DNA from: Pseudomonas sp. dw_612
GTDB taxonomy: Bacteria > Pseudomonadota > Gammaproteobacteria > Pseudomonadales > Pseudomonadaceae
Direction: 5' to 3'
Length of the DNA: 64,000 nt
NCBI RefSeq assembly: GCF_018449725.1
Contig: NZ_JAAVVC010000009.1
Span: 62,001-126,000, forward strand
Position numbers and translations under genes: made by a program. The notes under the pieces are model-generated. The model made no database searches and was not told the DNA's origin. It was given only the letters and a program-made list of their open reading frames with translations. This document shows positions 27,849 through 36,127 of the stretch, piece after piece; position 1 is the first letter of the stretch, and the number at the start of each line of letters is the position of its first letter.

Positions 27849-28616
27849 TTAGCCGGATACCGGCTTGGCGCCCGTGACTTCTACCGTTTCACCGGCGATG
27901 TACCTGGCCTCGTCGGACGCCAGGAATGCGATGACATCCGCAATGTCCTCCGGCTCGGCGATGCGGCCCAATGGCACGCTCTTGTTCAACTCTTGCACAG
28001 CCTTGTCCGGGTCCAGGCCGCGACGCTCAAAGCCGCTGCGGATCATCGGCGTGTTGATTTCGTGGGGGCACACGGCATTGACCCGGATGCCCAGCGGGGC
28101 GCAGTCGCGCCCCAGATTCTTGGTCAGCGCCGCGACCGCACCTTTGCTCGTGCAATACGCCACGTGGGCGGGGCCCGGATAAATGCCCCACACGGAGGAA
28201 GTGTTGACGATGGCGGCACCCGGACGATTTTTCATGTGCGGTATCGCGGCACGGCAAATGAAGAACACCGCGTTCAGGTTGACGCCCATGGCGTCGAACC
28301 ACATGTCGTCAGTGGTTTCCTCAATCGTGCCGCGAGGAATGATGCCCGCATTGTTCAATACGATATCGATCCCCGAGAAAACATCGACGGCTGTCTGGAC
28401 AATCGCTTCGCAATATTCTTTTCGGCGTAAATCGCCGGCCACGTAGTGCACGTCGGCACCCAAGTCTCGGACTTTGGCGCAAATCGATGTGCAACCGGCT
28501 TCATCCAGATCAGACAAGACAAGCTTCGCGCCTTCCCGGGCGAACAGTAATGCCAGCGCCTGTCCGACACCGCCGGCAGCGCCGGTAATGACCACCACTT
28601 TATTATTGAATTTCAT
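27849..28616 (-). CDS. Short-chain dehydrogenase/reductase (SDR)
   Basis: 255 residues from ATG 28616, which has a GAGG ribosome site; a longer frame starts at 28652. Motifs: TGAAGGVGQAL cofactor loop, DIVLNNAGIIPRG, and catalytic NTSSVWGIYPGPAHVAYCTSK. It is the first gene of a two-SDR operon and divergent from the TetR regulator at 28956 (339 bp between), which likely controls it through the GTAC-rich repeats at 28871-28920. Confidence 0.88.
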   Translation of the reverse strand: MKFNNKVVVITGAAGGVGQALALLFAREGAKLVLSDLDEAGCTSICAKVRDLGADVHYVAGDLRRKEYCEAIVQTAVDVFSGIDIVLNNAGIIPRGTIEETTDDMWFDAMGVNLNAVFFICRAAIPHMKNRPGAAIVNTSSVWGIYPGPAHVAYCTSKGAVAALTKNLGRDCAPLGIRVNAVCPHEINTPMIRSGFERRGLDPDKAVQELNKSVPLGRIAEPEDIADVIAFLASDEARYIAGETVEVTGAKPVSG

Positions 28617-28870
28617 CGGGCAACCTGCCTCGTAGTTTATTGGCGCAGTCATTATTTAGTTTCAGTGGATGGCAGCGTCCAACAACTTTTTTACCGTGCC
28701 AAAGATAACTTGCCGTTATCCAGAATCTTTCTGGCTCGATAGTTCTTGCGGGCGTTTTTATAAGTAGAAAGTAATGATCGATAACAAATAGCCGCCCGCT
28801 ATGTTTGTTGTTTGCGCGCGCAGCAAACACCACAAATCCGCATTGGCATTAATGAGCGAGCGTCTCGAAA

Positions 28871-28920
28871 ATGTACGCCTGTGTACACGCCGTGTACGCC
28901 ACAGATCCTGGGGTGTACAG
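28871..28920. promoter_or_regulatory. Candidate TetR operator cluster between SDR operon and TetR gene
   Basis: Starts ATGTACGCCTGTGTACACG and continues with further copies: GTACGCC at 28873, GTACACGCC at 28883, GTACGCC at 28894 and GTGTAC near 28913. It includes the inverted pair GTACAC-GCC-GTGTAC. The first 13 bases, ATGTACGCCTGTG, differ at one position from an arm of the perfect palindrome at 32611-32652. The shared word makes both likely sites for the TetR protein encoded at 28956; binding is inferred. Confidence 0.55.
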
Positions 28921-28955
28921 TGCAGAGGAATATTCCGACTAAAAGGTGCACCCGA

Positions 28956-29663
28956 ATGTCACAGACAGGCAGGGCGAAAACCAAAGCGCAGGACGCAGGC
29001 TGGCGCGGCTCCGTCGATGGTTGGCTGGACGCCGCCTACGACGCGCTCAAAGAGTCGGGGGTGGATGCGGTGCGGGTGATGCCACTGGCCAAACGCTTGA
29101 ATTTGTCCCGTACCAGCTTCTATTGGTTTTATGAAGATCGGGAGCAACTGCTCGCGGCACTCCTGGCGCGGTGGCGGGACAAGAACACCGGCGGTATGGT
29201 CAGCCAATGTGAGAGTTACGCAGAAAGCATTTCCGAAGCGATTCTCAACGTCTTCGAATGCTGGGTGAACCCTGAGCTGTTCGACTCGCAATTTGAATTT
29301 GCCGTGCGCAGCTGGGCGCTGCAATCGCCCGAGGTCAGCGCTGAAATCGCGCTGGCCGATGAGGCGCGGATGAATGCCCTGGCCGCCATGTTCCGCCGGT
29401 TTGGTTACGACGGGGAGGGCGCCGATGTCCGGGCGAGGACGATCTACCTCACGCAGATTGGCTACATCTCCATGAAAACCAGTGAAGATATCGTCATTCG
29501 ATTTCGACGGATTCCGCAGTACGTGAGCGTGTTTACCGGCAAGGTGCCGAAGCGCCGCGAGCTGGACCGTTTTTATGGAAAGTTCGGCTACGCAGAAAAA
29601 GAGCCCGGCGTTTTCGTGCCCCTGGTCGAAACATTCGAGGAAGCCACTGCCGATGGAGAATAA
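28956..29663 (+). CDS. TetR-family transcriptional regulator
   Basis: 235 residues from ATG 28956, with AAAAGGTG 7 bp upstream; upstream in-frame sequence is not TetR-like. The N-terminal HTH is WLDAAYDALKESGVDAVRVM, then PLAKRLNLSRTSFYWFYEDR, then EQLLAALLARW. The ligand-binding helices follow. Its stop overlaps the start of the ProC-like gene by 11 bp, so the two are co-translated. It is divergent from the SDR pair. Likely a repressor of this part of the amine pathway, acting at the GTACRCC-type sites. Confidence 0.88.
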   Translation: MSQTGRAKTKAQDAGWRGSVDGWLDAAYDALKESGVDAVRVMPLAKRLNLSRTSFYWFYEDREQLLAALLARWRDKNTGGMVSQCESYAESISEAILNVFECWVNPELFDSQFEFAVRSWALQSPEVSAEIALADEARMNALAAMFRRFGYDGEGADVRARTIYLTQIGYISMKTSEDIVIRFRRIPQYVSVFTGKVPKRRELDRFYGKFGYAEKEPGVFVPLVETFEEATADGE

Positions 29664-30429
29664 AACCCTGGGCATCATCGGGGGCACCGGTTGGCTAGGG
29701 CGCGCGATTGCCGAGGCGCTCCTTGATCGCGGTTTCCTCAGGCCTGAGCAGTTGTTGATCTCGAACCGCTCCGGTGTCAGCACCTTCGGGGCCGGCGTGA
29801 GGTTGCTGGCCGATAACCAACAGTTGGTGGACCTCAGCGATATTGTCGTGCTGTCCGTGCGCCCAGAACAGTTTCGCGAACTGCGGATCAACGCTCGCGG
29901 CAAGCGGGTAATTTCTTTGATGGCCGGCATTCCAGCGGCCGCCATCAGCGCGGCCACCGGTGCAGATGGCGTCGTGCGCGCCATGCCGAATGCGGCCGTG
30001 GAAATCGGGCAATCGTTCACACCCTGGTACAGCGCTGTCAACCTGGATGAACGCGACCGTGATTGGGTGCAGCGTTTATTCGAGTGCGTCGGTGCGTCGG
30101 ACGAGCTGCCTGACGAAGACGGTATTGATTACCTCAGTGCATTGTCCGGGACGGGGCCGGCGTTCCCGGCAATGTTGCAGATGGCGCTGACTAATCAGGC
30201 GGTGGCGGCGGGAATTCCTCTTGCCATCGCGCAGCGTGCAGCACAAGGCGTGGTGGTGGGCGGCGGGCAGATGCTGGCCAACCGCGATCCGCGGCAAATG
30301 ATTGAATCGTTGATGGCCTACCGGGGTGTGACGGCAGCCGCGTTGCAGTCGATGGCCGATCAAGACATCGAGTCCATCGTCGGGCGGGCGATCCAGGCGG
30401 GCGCTGAAGTGGCGCGGCGGGGTTTGTAG
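29653..30429 (+). CDS. Pyrroline-5-carboxylate reductase-like (ProC-family) oxidoreductase
   Basis: 258 residues, start ATG 29653 inside the end of the TetR gene. Rossmann motif LGIIGGTGWLGRAIAEALLD, VRPEQF, ISLMAGIPAA, RAMPNAAVEIGQS and the C-terminal dimer domain with SALSGTGPAFP fit ProC. The family reduces P5C to proline with NAD(P)H; the glycine motif and a slightly short length suggest a paralogue, not the housekeeping enzyme. Next to N-methylproline/dimethylglycine-demethylase-like and Rieske genes it may act on a cyclic imine of the pathway. It ends at a strong terminator. Confidence 0.8.
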   Translation: MENKTLGIIGGTGWLGRAIAEALLDRGFLRPEQLLISNRSGVSTFGAGVRLLADNQQLVDLSDIVVLSVRPEQFRELRINARGKRVISLMAGIPAAAISAATGADGVVRAMPNAAVEIGQSFTPWYSAVNLDERDRDWVQRLFECVGASDELPDEDGIDYLSALSGTGPAFPAMLQMALTNQAVAAGIPLAIAQRAAQGVVVGGGQMLANRDPRQMIESLMAYRGVTAAALQSMADQDIESIVGRAIQAGAEVARRGL

Positions 30430-30449
30430 GCGGGGCAATAATGAGGACT

Positions 30450-30478
30450 GAAGGCCCGTTGAAGGGCCTTCTGTTTTT
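30450..30478 (+). terminator. Rho-independent terminator after the TetR/ProC-like pair
   Basis: GAAGGCCC (30450-30457) and GGGCCTTC (30464-30471) form a perfect 8 bp stem with a 6-base loop, followed by TGTTTTT. Confidence 0.88.
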
Positions 30479-30519
30479 AATCGCGAGCCTCCGTTCCATC
30501 CCGGAAAGGAGGCGCGGAG

Positions 30520-32556
30520 TCAAAGATCTTTCACCAGGCGCAAAGCGTCGTAGATGGCGGCGTGGGTATTGCGAGCTGACACGGCGTCGCCAATCCGGAA
30601 CAGCTGGAAGCGACCCTCGGGATTCGTGACGATGTTCTGTGCCGTGCCGGCGATCAGGTCATGCTGTTCCACCGCGCCGCCATTGCTGGAGAGCGGACGC
30701 AGGTCGAAGTACAAGTCGTCGAGGGGAAGGGTGCCGTGGTTGACCACCACCTGATCGACCACGCGTTGCTTGTGGACCTTGCCGTAATCGCTGCCCAGAG
30801 TTGCAACGAACCCGCCATCGCGTTTTTCCACCGTATCGACGCGGTAGGTGACGGTGAAGGTGACGGCCAGGTCCTGCAGGCTGCGCATGTAGGGCACCAG
30901 GTTCATGGCCATGACTTCAGGTGCAAAGGAGCGGTCTGGCGTGACGATCTCCACGGTCGCACCGCTTTGCGCGATGACCTCGGCAGCCTGCAGGGCGGCA
31001 TGATCCCCCGCATCGTCGAAGATCAATACGTTGCGGCCGGGCTTGATGTCGCCGGAAATGATGTCCCAGGTTGAAACCACGAGTTCGTTGCCTGCTCTGA
31101 GCACCTCGGTATCTGGCAGGCCGCCGGTGGCAACGATCACCACGTCTGGCTCGAAGGCCTGCACGGTGTCGGCTTCGGCCCAGGTGTTGAAGTGAAACTT
31201 CACCCCCAGCCGTTCGCATTGCGCCATGCGCCAATCAATGATGCTGATCATTTCACGCCGCCGCTCGCTCAGCGCCGTCAGACGAATCTGCCCGCCGGGT
31301 TGGTCGGCCGCCTCGAGCACCGTCACGTCATGGCCGCGCTCACCGGCGACCCGCGCTGCTTCCAGCCCCGCCGGGCCGCTGCCGACCACCAGCACCTTGC
31401 GCTTGATGGCGGCTTTGGGGATGTCGTGGGGCATGGTGGTTTCCCGCCCCGTCGCTGCGTTGTGGATGCAATAGGCCGCGCCGCCCTGGTAGATGCGATC
31501 CAGGCAGTAGTTGGCGCCCACGCAGGGGCGAATGTCTTCTTCGCGCTTCTCGATGATTTTGCGCACGATGTGCGGATCGGTCATGTGCGCGCGGGTCATG
31601 CCCACCATGTCCACTTTGCCCGAGGCGATCGCGTAGCGCGCGGTGGCCACATCGGGAATCTTCGCCGCGTGGAAGGTCGGGAAGCCTGTTGACGAACGGA
31701 TCTCGCCCGCGAAGTCGAGATGCGGTGAGTTGCGCATGCCCTGAATCGGGATCACATCGGTCAGGCCGGCATCCGTATCAATATGACCGCGCACGACGTT
31801 CAGGAAGTCGACCAGCCCGCTGTCCTTGAGCATGTGAGACACCTGCATGCCCTCGCTGGCCGTGAAGCCACCAGGCAACTCTTCATCACCGGTGTAGCGA
31901 ACGCCCAGCAGGAAATCTTCGCCGACCCGCTGGCGGATGCCACGCAAGACGTCGAAGGTAAAGCGCATGCGGTTTTCCAGCGAGCCGCCGTAAGGCCCGT
32001 CGAGGTCATTGGTCAACGGCGACCAGAACTGGTCCATCAAATGCCCGTAGGCCTGAAGCTCCAGGCCATCGAGACCTGCCGCTTTCATGCGCTCCGCAGC
32101 GTCCACATAGTCCTTGATGATCCGCTCGATGTCCCATTCTTCCATTTTCTTCGGGAAGGAACGGTGCGACGCCTCGCGGCGGTGCGAAGGCGACACCACG
32201 GGTAACCAGTCGGCCTTGTCCCAGCGGGTGCGACGGCCCAGGTGCGTCAGTTGAATCATCACCGCTGCACCGTGTTCGTGGCATTCATCGGTCAGGTCTT
32301 TCAACCATCCGACCACTTCATCCTTGTAGGCGAGCACGTTGTTGAACACCGGTGGGCTGTCCCTTGAGACGGCAGCGGAACCGGCCGTCATGGTCAGGGC
32401 GACTCCGGCTTTTGCGCGCTCCACGTGATAAGCGCGGTAAAGATCCTTGGGCATGCCGTCCACAGGATAGGCCGGTTCATGGGAGGTGGTCATGATCCGG
32501 TTTCTAAGGGTCAGGTTCTTGATTTTATAGGGTTGCAGCAAGGGATCACTGGACAT
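30520..32556 (-). CDS. FMN/FAD/Fe-S oxidoreductase, N-methylproline or dimethylglycine demethylase-like
   Basis: 678 residues from ATG 32556 (TTGGAG upstream); a longer frame lacks homology. Residues 1-340 form an old-yellow-enzyme TIM barrel (NLTLRNRIMTTSHEPAY, IQLTHLGRR, HLMDQFWSPLTNDLDGPYGG). C345, C351 and C363 follow as Fe-S ligands, then an FAD/NAD domain (VLVVGSGPAGLEAARVAGER). This is the trimethylamine-dehydrogenase superfamily; betaine-pathway members (StcD, DgcA) remove a methyl from N-methylproline or dimethylglycine. Position 348, normally the fourth Cys, is Ala. It is divergent from the 2OG oxygenase and has a perfect palindrome in its promoter. Confidence 0.82.
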   Translation of the reverse strand: MSSDPLLQPYKIKNLTLRNRIMTTSHEPAYPVDGMPKDLYRAYHVERAKAGVALTMTAGSAAVSRDSPPVFNNVLAYKDEVVGWLKDLTDECHEHGAAVMIQLTHLGRRTRWDKADWLPVVSPSHRREASHRSFPKKMEEWDIERIIKDYVDAAERMKAAGLDGLELQAYGHLMDQFWSPLTNDLDGPYGGSLENRMRFTFDVLRGIRQRVGEDFLLGVRYTGDEELPGGFTASEGMQVSHMLKDSGLVDFLNVVRGHIDTDAGLTDVIPIQGMRNSPHLDFAGEIRSSTGFPTFHAAKIPDVATARYAIASGKVDMVGMTRAHMTDPHIVRKIIEKREEDIRPCVGANYCLDRIYQGGAAYCIHNAATGRETTMPHDIPKAAIKRKVLVVGSGPAGLEAARVAGERGHDVTVLEAADQPGGQIRLTALSERRREMISIIDWRMAQCERLGVKFHFNTWAEADTVQAFEPDVVIVATGGLPDTEVLRAGNELVVSTWDIISGDIKPGRNVLIFDDAGDHAALQAAEVIAQSGATVEIVTPDRSFAPEVMAMNLVPYMRSLQDLAVTFTVTYRVDTVEKRDGGFVATLGSDYGKVHKQRVVDQVVVNHGTLPLDDLYFDLRPLSSNGGAVEQHDLIAGTAQNIVTNPEGRFQLFRIGDAVSARNTHAAIYDALRLVKDL

Positions 32557-32610
32557 CGCAGTGCGCTCCAAAGTGGGCTTTATCTGACTCGGTGACTTGA
32601 AATTAGGATA

Positions 32611-32652
32611 AATGTACACCTGTGTCAACGATTGGTGACACAGGTGTACATT
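32611..32652. promoter_or_regulatory. Perfect 17-bp inverted repeat, candidate TetR operator
   Basis: AATGTACACCTGTGTCA (32611-32627) and its exact reverse complement (32636-32652), separated by 8 bases. It sits 55-96 bp upstream of the demethylase-like gene and 175 bp upstream of the 2OG oxygenase gene. The arm shares ATGTACRCCTGTG with the TetR promoter at 28871. Size and symmetry are those of a dimeric repressor site. Confidence 0.7.
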
Positions 32653-32826
32653 TTGCTTGCGTGGCAAAAAATCCAGGATTAACATCCGCCCAATCGAAAC
32701 TGAGACCTGGATGGAACAGTGAGTGTTTAAAGGTGACGGTTCAGATGTGACTCAGTGAGATGAAGAGGGCGCCGTTGTGCTTTCTGAATCTTCTGTCCTA
32801 TTGATGTTTTGCAGAGGAAAGCAAAA

Positions 32827-33807
32827 GTGACAGAGTTATTTGATATTCGTTTGGCGAGCAAACAGACCGCGTTCACTGAAATCCCCGTCATCGATATAGC
32901 GTCGCTCATCAACGGTGAAAATCCGCTGCAGGTGGCCGGTCAAATAGGTGATGCCTGCGAGAAGGTGGGGTTCTTTTATATAAAAAATCATGGCATCGAT
33001 CAGCAATTGATCGATGAGATGTACACCTTCACCAAACGCTTTTTCAAACTTTCGTATGAAGAAAAGAACAAACTCAATATCGTGAATTCCGGCCTGACGC
33101 TACGGGGTTACATTCCGATGTACGCGGAAAACGTCGACCCGGCCAATACCCGCGATTTCAAAGAGTGTTTTGATTGTGGAGCCCATTACGATGAGGTTTC
33201 TCCCTTTTTTGGCCCGAATCAAATGCCGTCTGCACTGCCGCAATTCGAGCAGGTGGCCGAGGCTTATCATCACGCGGTATTGGCCCTCGCACGAAAGCTG
33301 ATTGGCGGAATCGCGCTCAGCCTGGGTTTGGTGCAAGACTACTTTGAACAGCGTCAGCGCAAGCCCATCACGATTCAGCGGATTTTGCGTTATCCGCCGC
33401 AGATCGGCAGGGTGACCCAAGAGGAGATCGGTATTGGGGCTCACACGGACTATGGTTTCCTGACGGTCCTGTCCCAGGACGCCGTTGGCGGTCTGCAAGT
33501 CATGAACCGAGCAGGGGAGTGGGTCACCGCCCCACCAGTTGAAGGCACGTTTATCGTCAATATTGGTGATCTGGTTCAGACCCTCACCAACGATCGCTAC
33601 ACCTCGACCATGCATCGTGTGATCAATACGAGCGGCCTGGAGCGTTATTCAATACCTTTCTTTATTGATTTGGATTACGACGCGATTGTCGAGCCGGTGC
33701 CCACTTGTGTGAGTGAGGCATTGCCCGCGAAGTACGACGCGTACACGTGCGGCCAACATAAATTTAAGCGTTTTGTAGATAGCTATGCCCATTTGAAAGG
33801 TGCGTAG
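32827..33807 (+). CDS. 2-oxoglutarate/Fe(II)-dependent oxygenase (isopenicillin-N-synthase family)
   Basis: 326 residues from GTG 32827, with AGAGGAAA about 8 bp upstream. The N-terminal DIOX_N region is IPVIDIASLINGENPLQVAG and VGFFYIKNHGI. The iron ligands are H206-x-D208 (GAHTDYG) and H263 (MHRVIN). R273-x-S275 (ERYSIPFF) is the 2-oxoglutarate clamp. Such enzymes hydroxylate or demethylate small molecules in the cytosol. It is divergent from the N-demethylase-like gene and shares its palindrome-containing intergenic region, so it is probably co-regulated and part of the amine pathway. Substrate unknown. Confidence 0.87.
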   Translation: MTELFDIRLASKQTAFTEIPVIDIASLINGENPLQVAGQIGDACEKVGFFYIKNHGIDQQLIDEMYTFTKRFFKLSYEEKNKLNIVNSGLTLRGYIPMYAENVDPANTRDFKECFDCGAHYDEVSPFFGPNQMPSALPQFEQVAEAYHHAVLALARKLIGGIALSLGLVQDYFEQRQRKPITIQRILRYPPQIGRVTQEEIGIGAHTDYGFLTVLSQDAVGGLQVMNRAGEWVTAPPVEGTFIVNIGDLVQTLTNDRYTSTMHRVINTSGLERYSIPFFIDLDYDAIVEPVPTCVSEALPAKYDAYTCGQHKFKRFVDSYAHLKGA

Positions 33808-33864
33808 GGAGGCCGTGTCCGTCGCGGGTTTGCAGTGAAGTTGTAGAACGAGGTGATTCGACAT

Positions 33865-34500
33865 TCAGGAGGAAAAAGCTTCTGCGCGTTGTTGCGCGAG
33901 CTCCTTGTATCTGAGCGGTTGCTGCCAGGCCAACTGTGCCTGGACTTCAGCGACTGCTTTTAAAACGCTCTGCGCCCAGTTCTCATCATTCGGATGTACG
34001 ACCACAACGCGAAAACCGTGGTCATAGCCTTCAATCTGCACACCCTCTGAATCATCGACATGCAAGTCGATATCGAATGCCGGTGGAAATTTCGAAGGGG
34101 AGTTCGAAAGCCCATGCGCCGTCAGGGCATGGTTATGCCGAACACTGTTGACCACACCGTCAACGTGGATACCGTACAGCAAGAGCCAGCGCCTGATGTA
34201 GGACGGTGTCCGACCGGACGAGGTGTAGACCCAGATGCTGCAACCCTGGCGACGCAGCTCCCGGGTCAGCGAACGTGTACCCATGCGCAACGGTTCGCCC
34301 AACCAGCGATGAACACAGACCGGCAACCTGCTGTGCTCGGTTGCGCAGTGGTGGCGCTGGCAGGCTAACGTGTCATCAATATCAAACGAGATACGTATTT
34401 GCGGACGCCCGGACAGGCGCATCGGTACAAGACGCTTGATGGCTTGCCATGCCTGACTGCCGCAAATCCGGTATTTGTCGAGTGTCGGAGACCTTTTCAT
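33865..34500 (-). CDS. HAD-like hydrolase domain protein
   Basis: About 211 residues. ISFDIDDTLAC carries the HAD motif I aspartates (DxDDT). IWVYTSSGRTPSYIRRWLLL gives motif II and a helical segment. DIDLHVDDSEGVQIEG gives the motif IV acidic pair. The motif III lysine is not obvious. ATG 34500 shares one base with the TGA of the Fic-like gene (TGATG), so the two are translationally coupled. Likely a cytosolic phosphohydrolase or a polynucleotide phosphatase-like protein; substrate unknown. Confidence 0.7.
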   Translation of the reverse strand: MKRSPTLDKYRICGSQAWQAIKRLVPMRLSGRPQIRISFDIDDTLACQRHHCATEHSRLPVCVHRWLGEPLRMGTRSLTRELRRQGCSIWVYTSSGRTPSYIRRWLLLYGIHVDGVVNSVRHNHALTAHGLSNSPSKFPPAFDIDLHVDDSEGVQIEGYDHGFRVVVVHPNDENWAQSVLKAVAEVQAQLAWQQPLRYKELAQQRAEAFSS

Positions 34501-35198
34501 CAAATGCCTCCCAGGTAGACGGGTATGGGTTTATCGCTCAGAAAAAACTCCTCTGGATCAGGGGCCTTTTCTTCCAGGAAAGCTGCATATTTTTTCTTGA
34601 TCTTGGGCAATTCGTACAATGCCTTGACGCCGTGTTTGGCGGAGTTGCGGATGACCGATGATGGGTTGAAGTAGCCCTCGGCGTTGTCCAGCGTCAGCAC
34701 GAACGGCGGATGCCCGGCGCGCATGAGCAGATAGGAGACGATGAGCGACCCGCTGCGGTTATTACCTTCAATGAACAATTGCGGTTTGCTGAGGATTCGA
34801 ACATACACACCGGCCGCTCGCTTCCAGACGGACTCACTGCGATACGCGCAGTACCAGTTGTATAAGTCCTTGATTCCCCCCTCCACGTTGTTGAAGAAGT
34901 GTTGCTCGGTGGCCGCCAGGTGTTGAGCGAATTCCAGCCGGCGCGCCGGGTCTCGGCCGCAGAGGACAGTGGCATTGATTTCCAGCATCAGATTCAACTG
35001 CTGAAGATCAAACAGGTCGACCCCGCGTGCGACGTAATCGTCGATCAGGGCATAGCCCTCCAGCACGTTTTGCAGCACTTCGTCCGTCAGGGGATCACGT
35101 TGTTCGGTGAAGTGCCTGCTGAGTTCGGCAAAACGACTTTGCACCTCACGCAGTGCGCGTTCGATCGCTGGCAAATCAAGACGACGCTTCGCAGACAT
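34500..35198 (-). CDS. Fic/Doc-like (Fido) protein with altered active-site motif
   Basis: 232 residues from ATG 35198 (CAGGA upstream). An all-helical protein with QLFIEGNNRSGSLIVSYLLM (about residues 155-174). It aligns with the Fic loop HxFx(D/E)GNGRxxR but has Gln in place of the catalytic His, GNN for GNG and Ser for the last Arg. Fic proteins transfer AMP or other phosphates to hydroxyl side chains; loss of the His argues against ordinary AMPylation. It is coupled to the HAD gene by a one-base stop/start overlap. Not recognised as a named system. Confidence 0.65.
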   Translation of the reverse strand: MSAKRRLDLPAIERALREVQSRFAELSRHFTEQRDPLTDEVLQNVLEGYALIDDYVARGVDLFDLQQLNLMLEINATVLCGRDPARRLEFAQHLAATEQHFFNNVEGGIKDLYNWYCAYRSESVWKRAAGVYVRILSKPQLFIEGNNRSGSLIVSYLLMRAGHPPFVLTLDNAEGYFNPSSVIRNSAKHGVKALYELPKIKKKYAAFLEEKAPDPEEFFLSDKPIPVYLGGI

Positions 35199-35291
35199 TG
35201 GCAATCCTGATGAAAGAGGGGGGTACAACCGAATGCACGCCAATGCCCGTTGGCCCCTGGCTGCATTCGGTCTGGACCGGAGGGTGGTTGG

Positions 35292-36125
35292 TCAGCTGAA
35301 TTTGCCGCTGATGTAGTCGCTGGTCATTTGTTCGCGCGGATTGTCGAAGATCTGGGCTGTGGGGCCCATCTCAACCAGATAGCCGGTACGCGTGCCCTGG
35401 GAAATATCCACCGAGAAAAATGCCGTCGTGTCAGCGACACGGATCGCTTGCTGCATATTGTGGGTGACCAGAGCGATGGTGTAATCCTTCTTCAGCTCGA
35501 CCATCAGTTCCTCGACACGGCGGGTGGCAATCGGGTCGAGTGCCGAGCACGGCTCATCCAGCAACAGCACTTCCGGTTCGGTAGCGATGGCGCGGGCGAT
35601 ACAGAGTCGTTGCTGCTGGCCCCCTGAGAGGGACAGACCGCTGACCTTGAGCTTGTCCTTGACTTCATCCCACAGCGCGGCACCCTGCAGGGCGTGCTTG
35701 ACGCGGTCACCCAGATCGCCTTGGTAGCGATTGAGGCGCAGGCCAAAAGCAACGTTATCGAAAATGCTCATCGAGAACGGGTTCGGCTGTTGGAAAACCA
35801 TCCCGATGTAGCGACGCACGACCACTGGATCGACGCCCTTGCCATAAACGTCCTGGCCGAGGAAATGCACATGGCCTTCAAATCGAAAGCCTTTTACCAG
35901 GTCATTCATTCGATTGAGGCTGCGCAGCACGGTGCTCTTGCCACAGCCGGAAGGGCCGATGAATCCGGTGATCTTGTTTTTTTCGATCGGCACATGGCTG
36001 TCACGTACCGCCATGAAGTTGCCGTAGAAAATCTTGTCCAGTTTGCAGTCCATGACCACAGGTGCCTGGGCCTCGAGCGGGGCGACTTTTTGCGCAGATA
36101 ATACGTTCACACTATTTGCTCCCAT
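35292..36125 (-). CDS. pstB: Phosphate ABC transporter ATP-binding protein PstB
   Basis: 277 residues from ATG 36125 (MGANSVNVLSAQ); a longer frame is not PstB-like. Walker A GPSGCGKST (about 57-65), RSLNRMNDLVKGFRFEGHV, QQPNPFSMSIFDNVA, signature LSGGQQQRLCIARAIA, Walker B LLLDEPCSALDPIAT. It powers high-affinity phosphate import through PstC-PstA. Last gene of pstS-pstC-pstA-pstB here; phoU, usual after pstB, is absent and the next gene is Fic-like. Confidence 0.95.
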   Translation of the reverse strand: MGANSVNVLSAQKVAPLEAQAPVVMDCKLDKIFYGNFMAVRDSHVPIEKNKITGFIGPSGCGKSTVLRSLNRMNDLVKGFRFEGHVHFLGQDVYGKGVDPVVVRRYIGMVFQQPNPFSMSIFDNVAFGLRLNRYQGDLGDRVKHALQGAALWDEVKDKLKVSGLSLSGGQQQRLCIARAIATEPEVLLLDEPCSALDPIATRRVEELMVELKKDYTIALVTHNMQQAIRVADTTAFFSVDISQGTRTGYLVEMGPTAQIFDNPREQMTSDYISGKFS

Positions 36126-36127
36126 TC

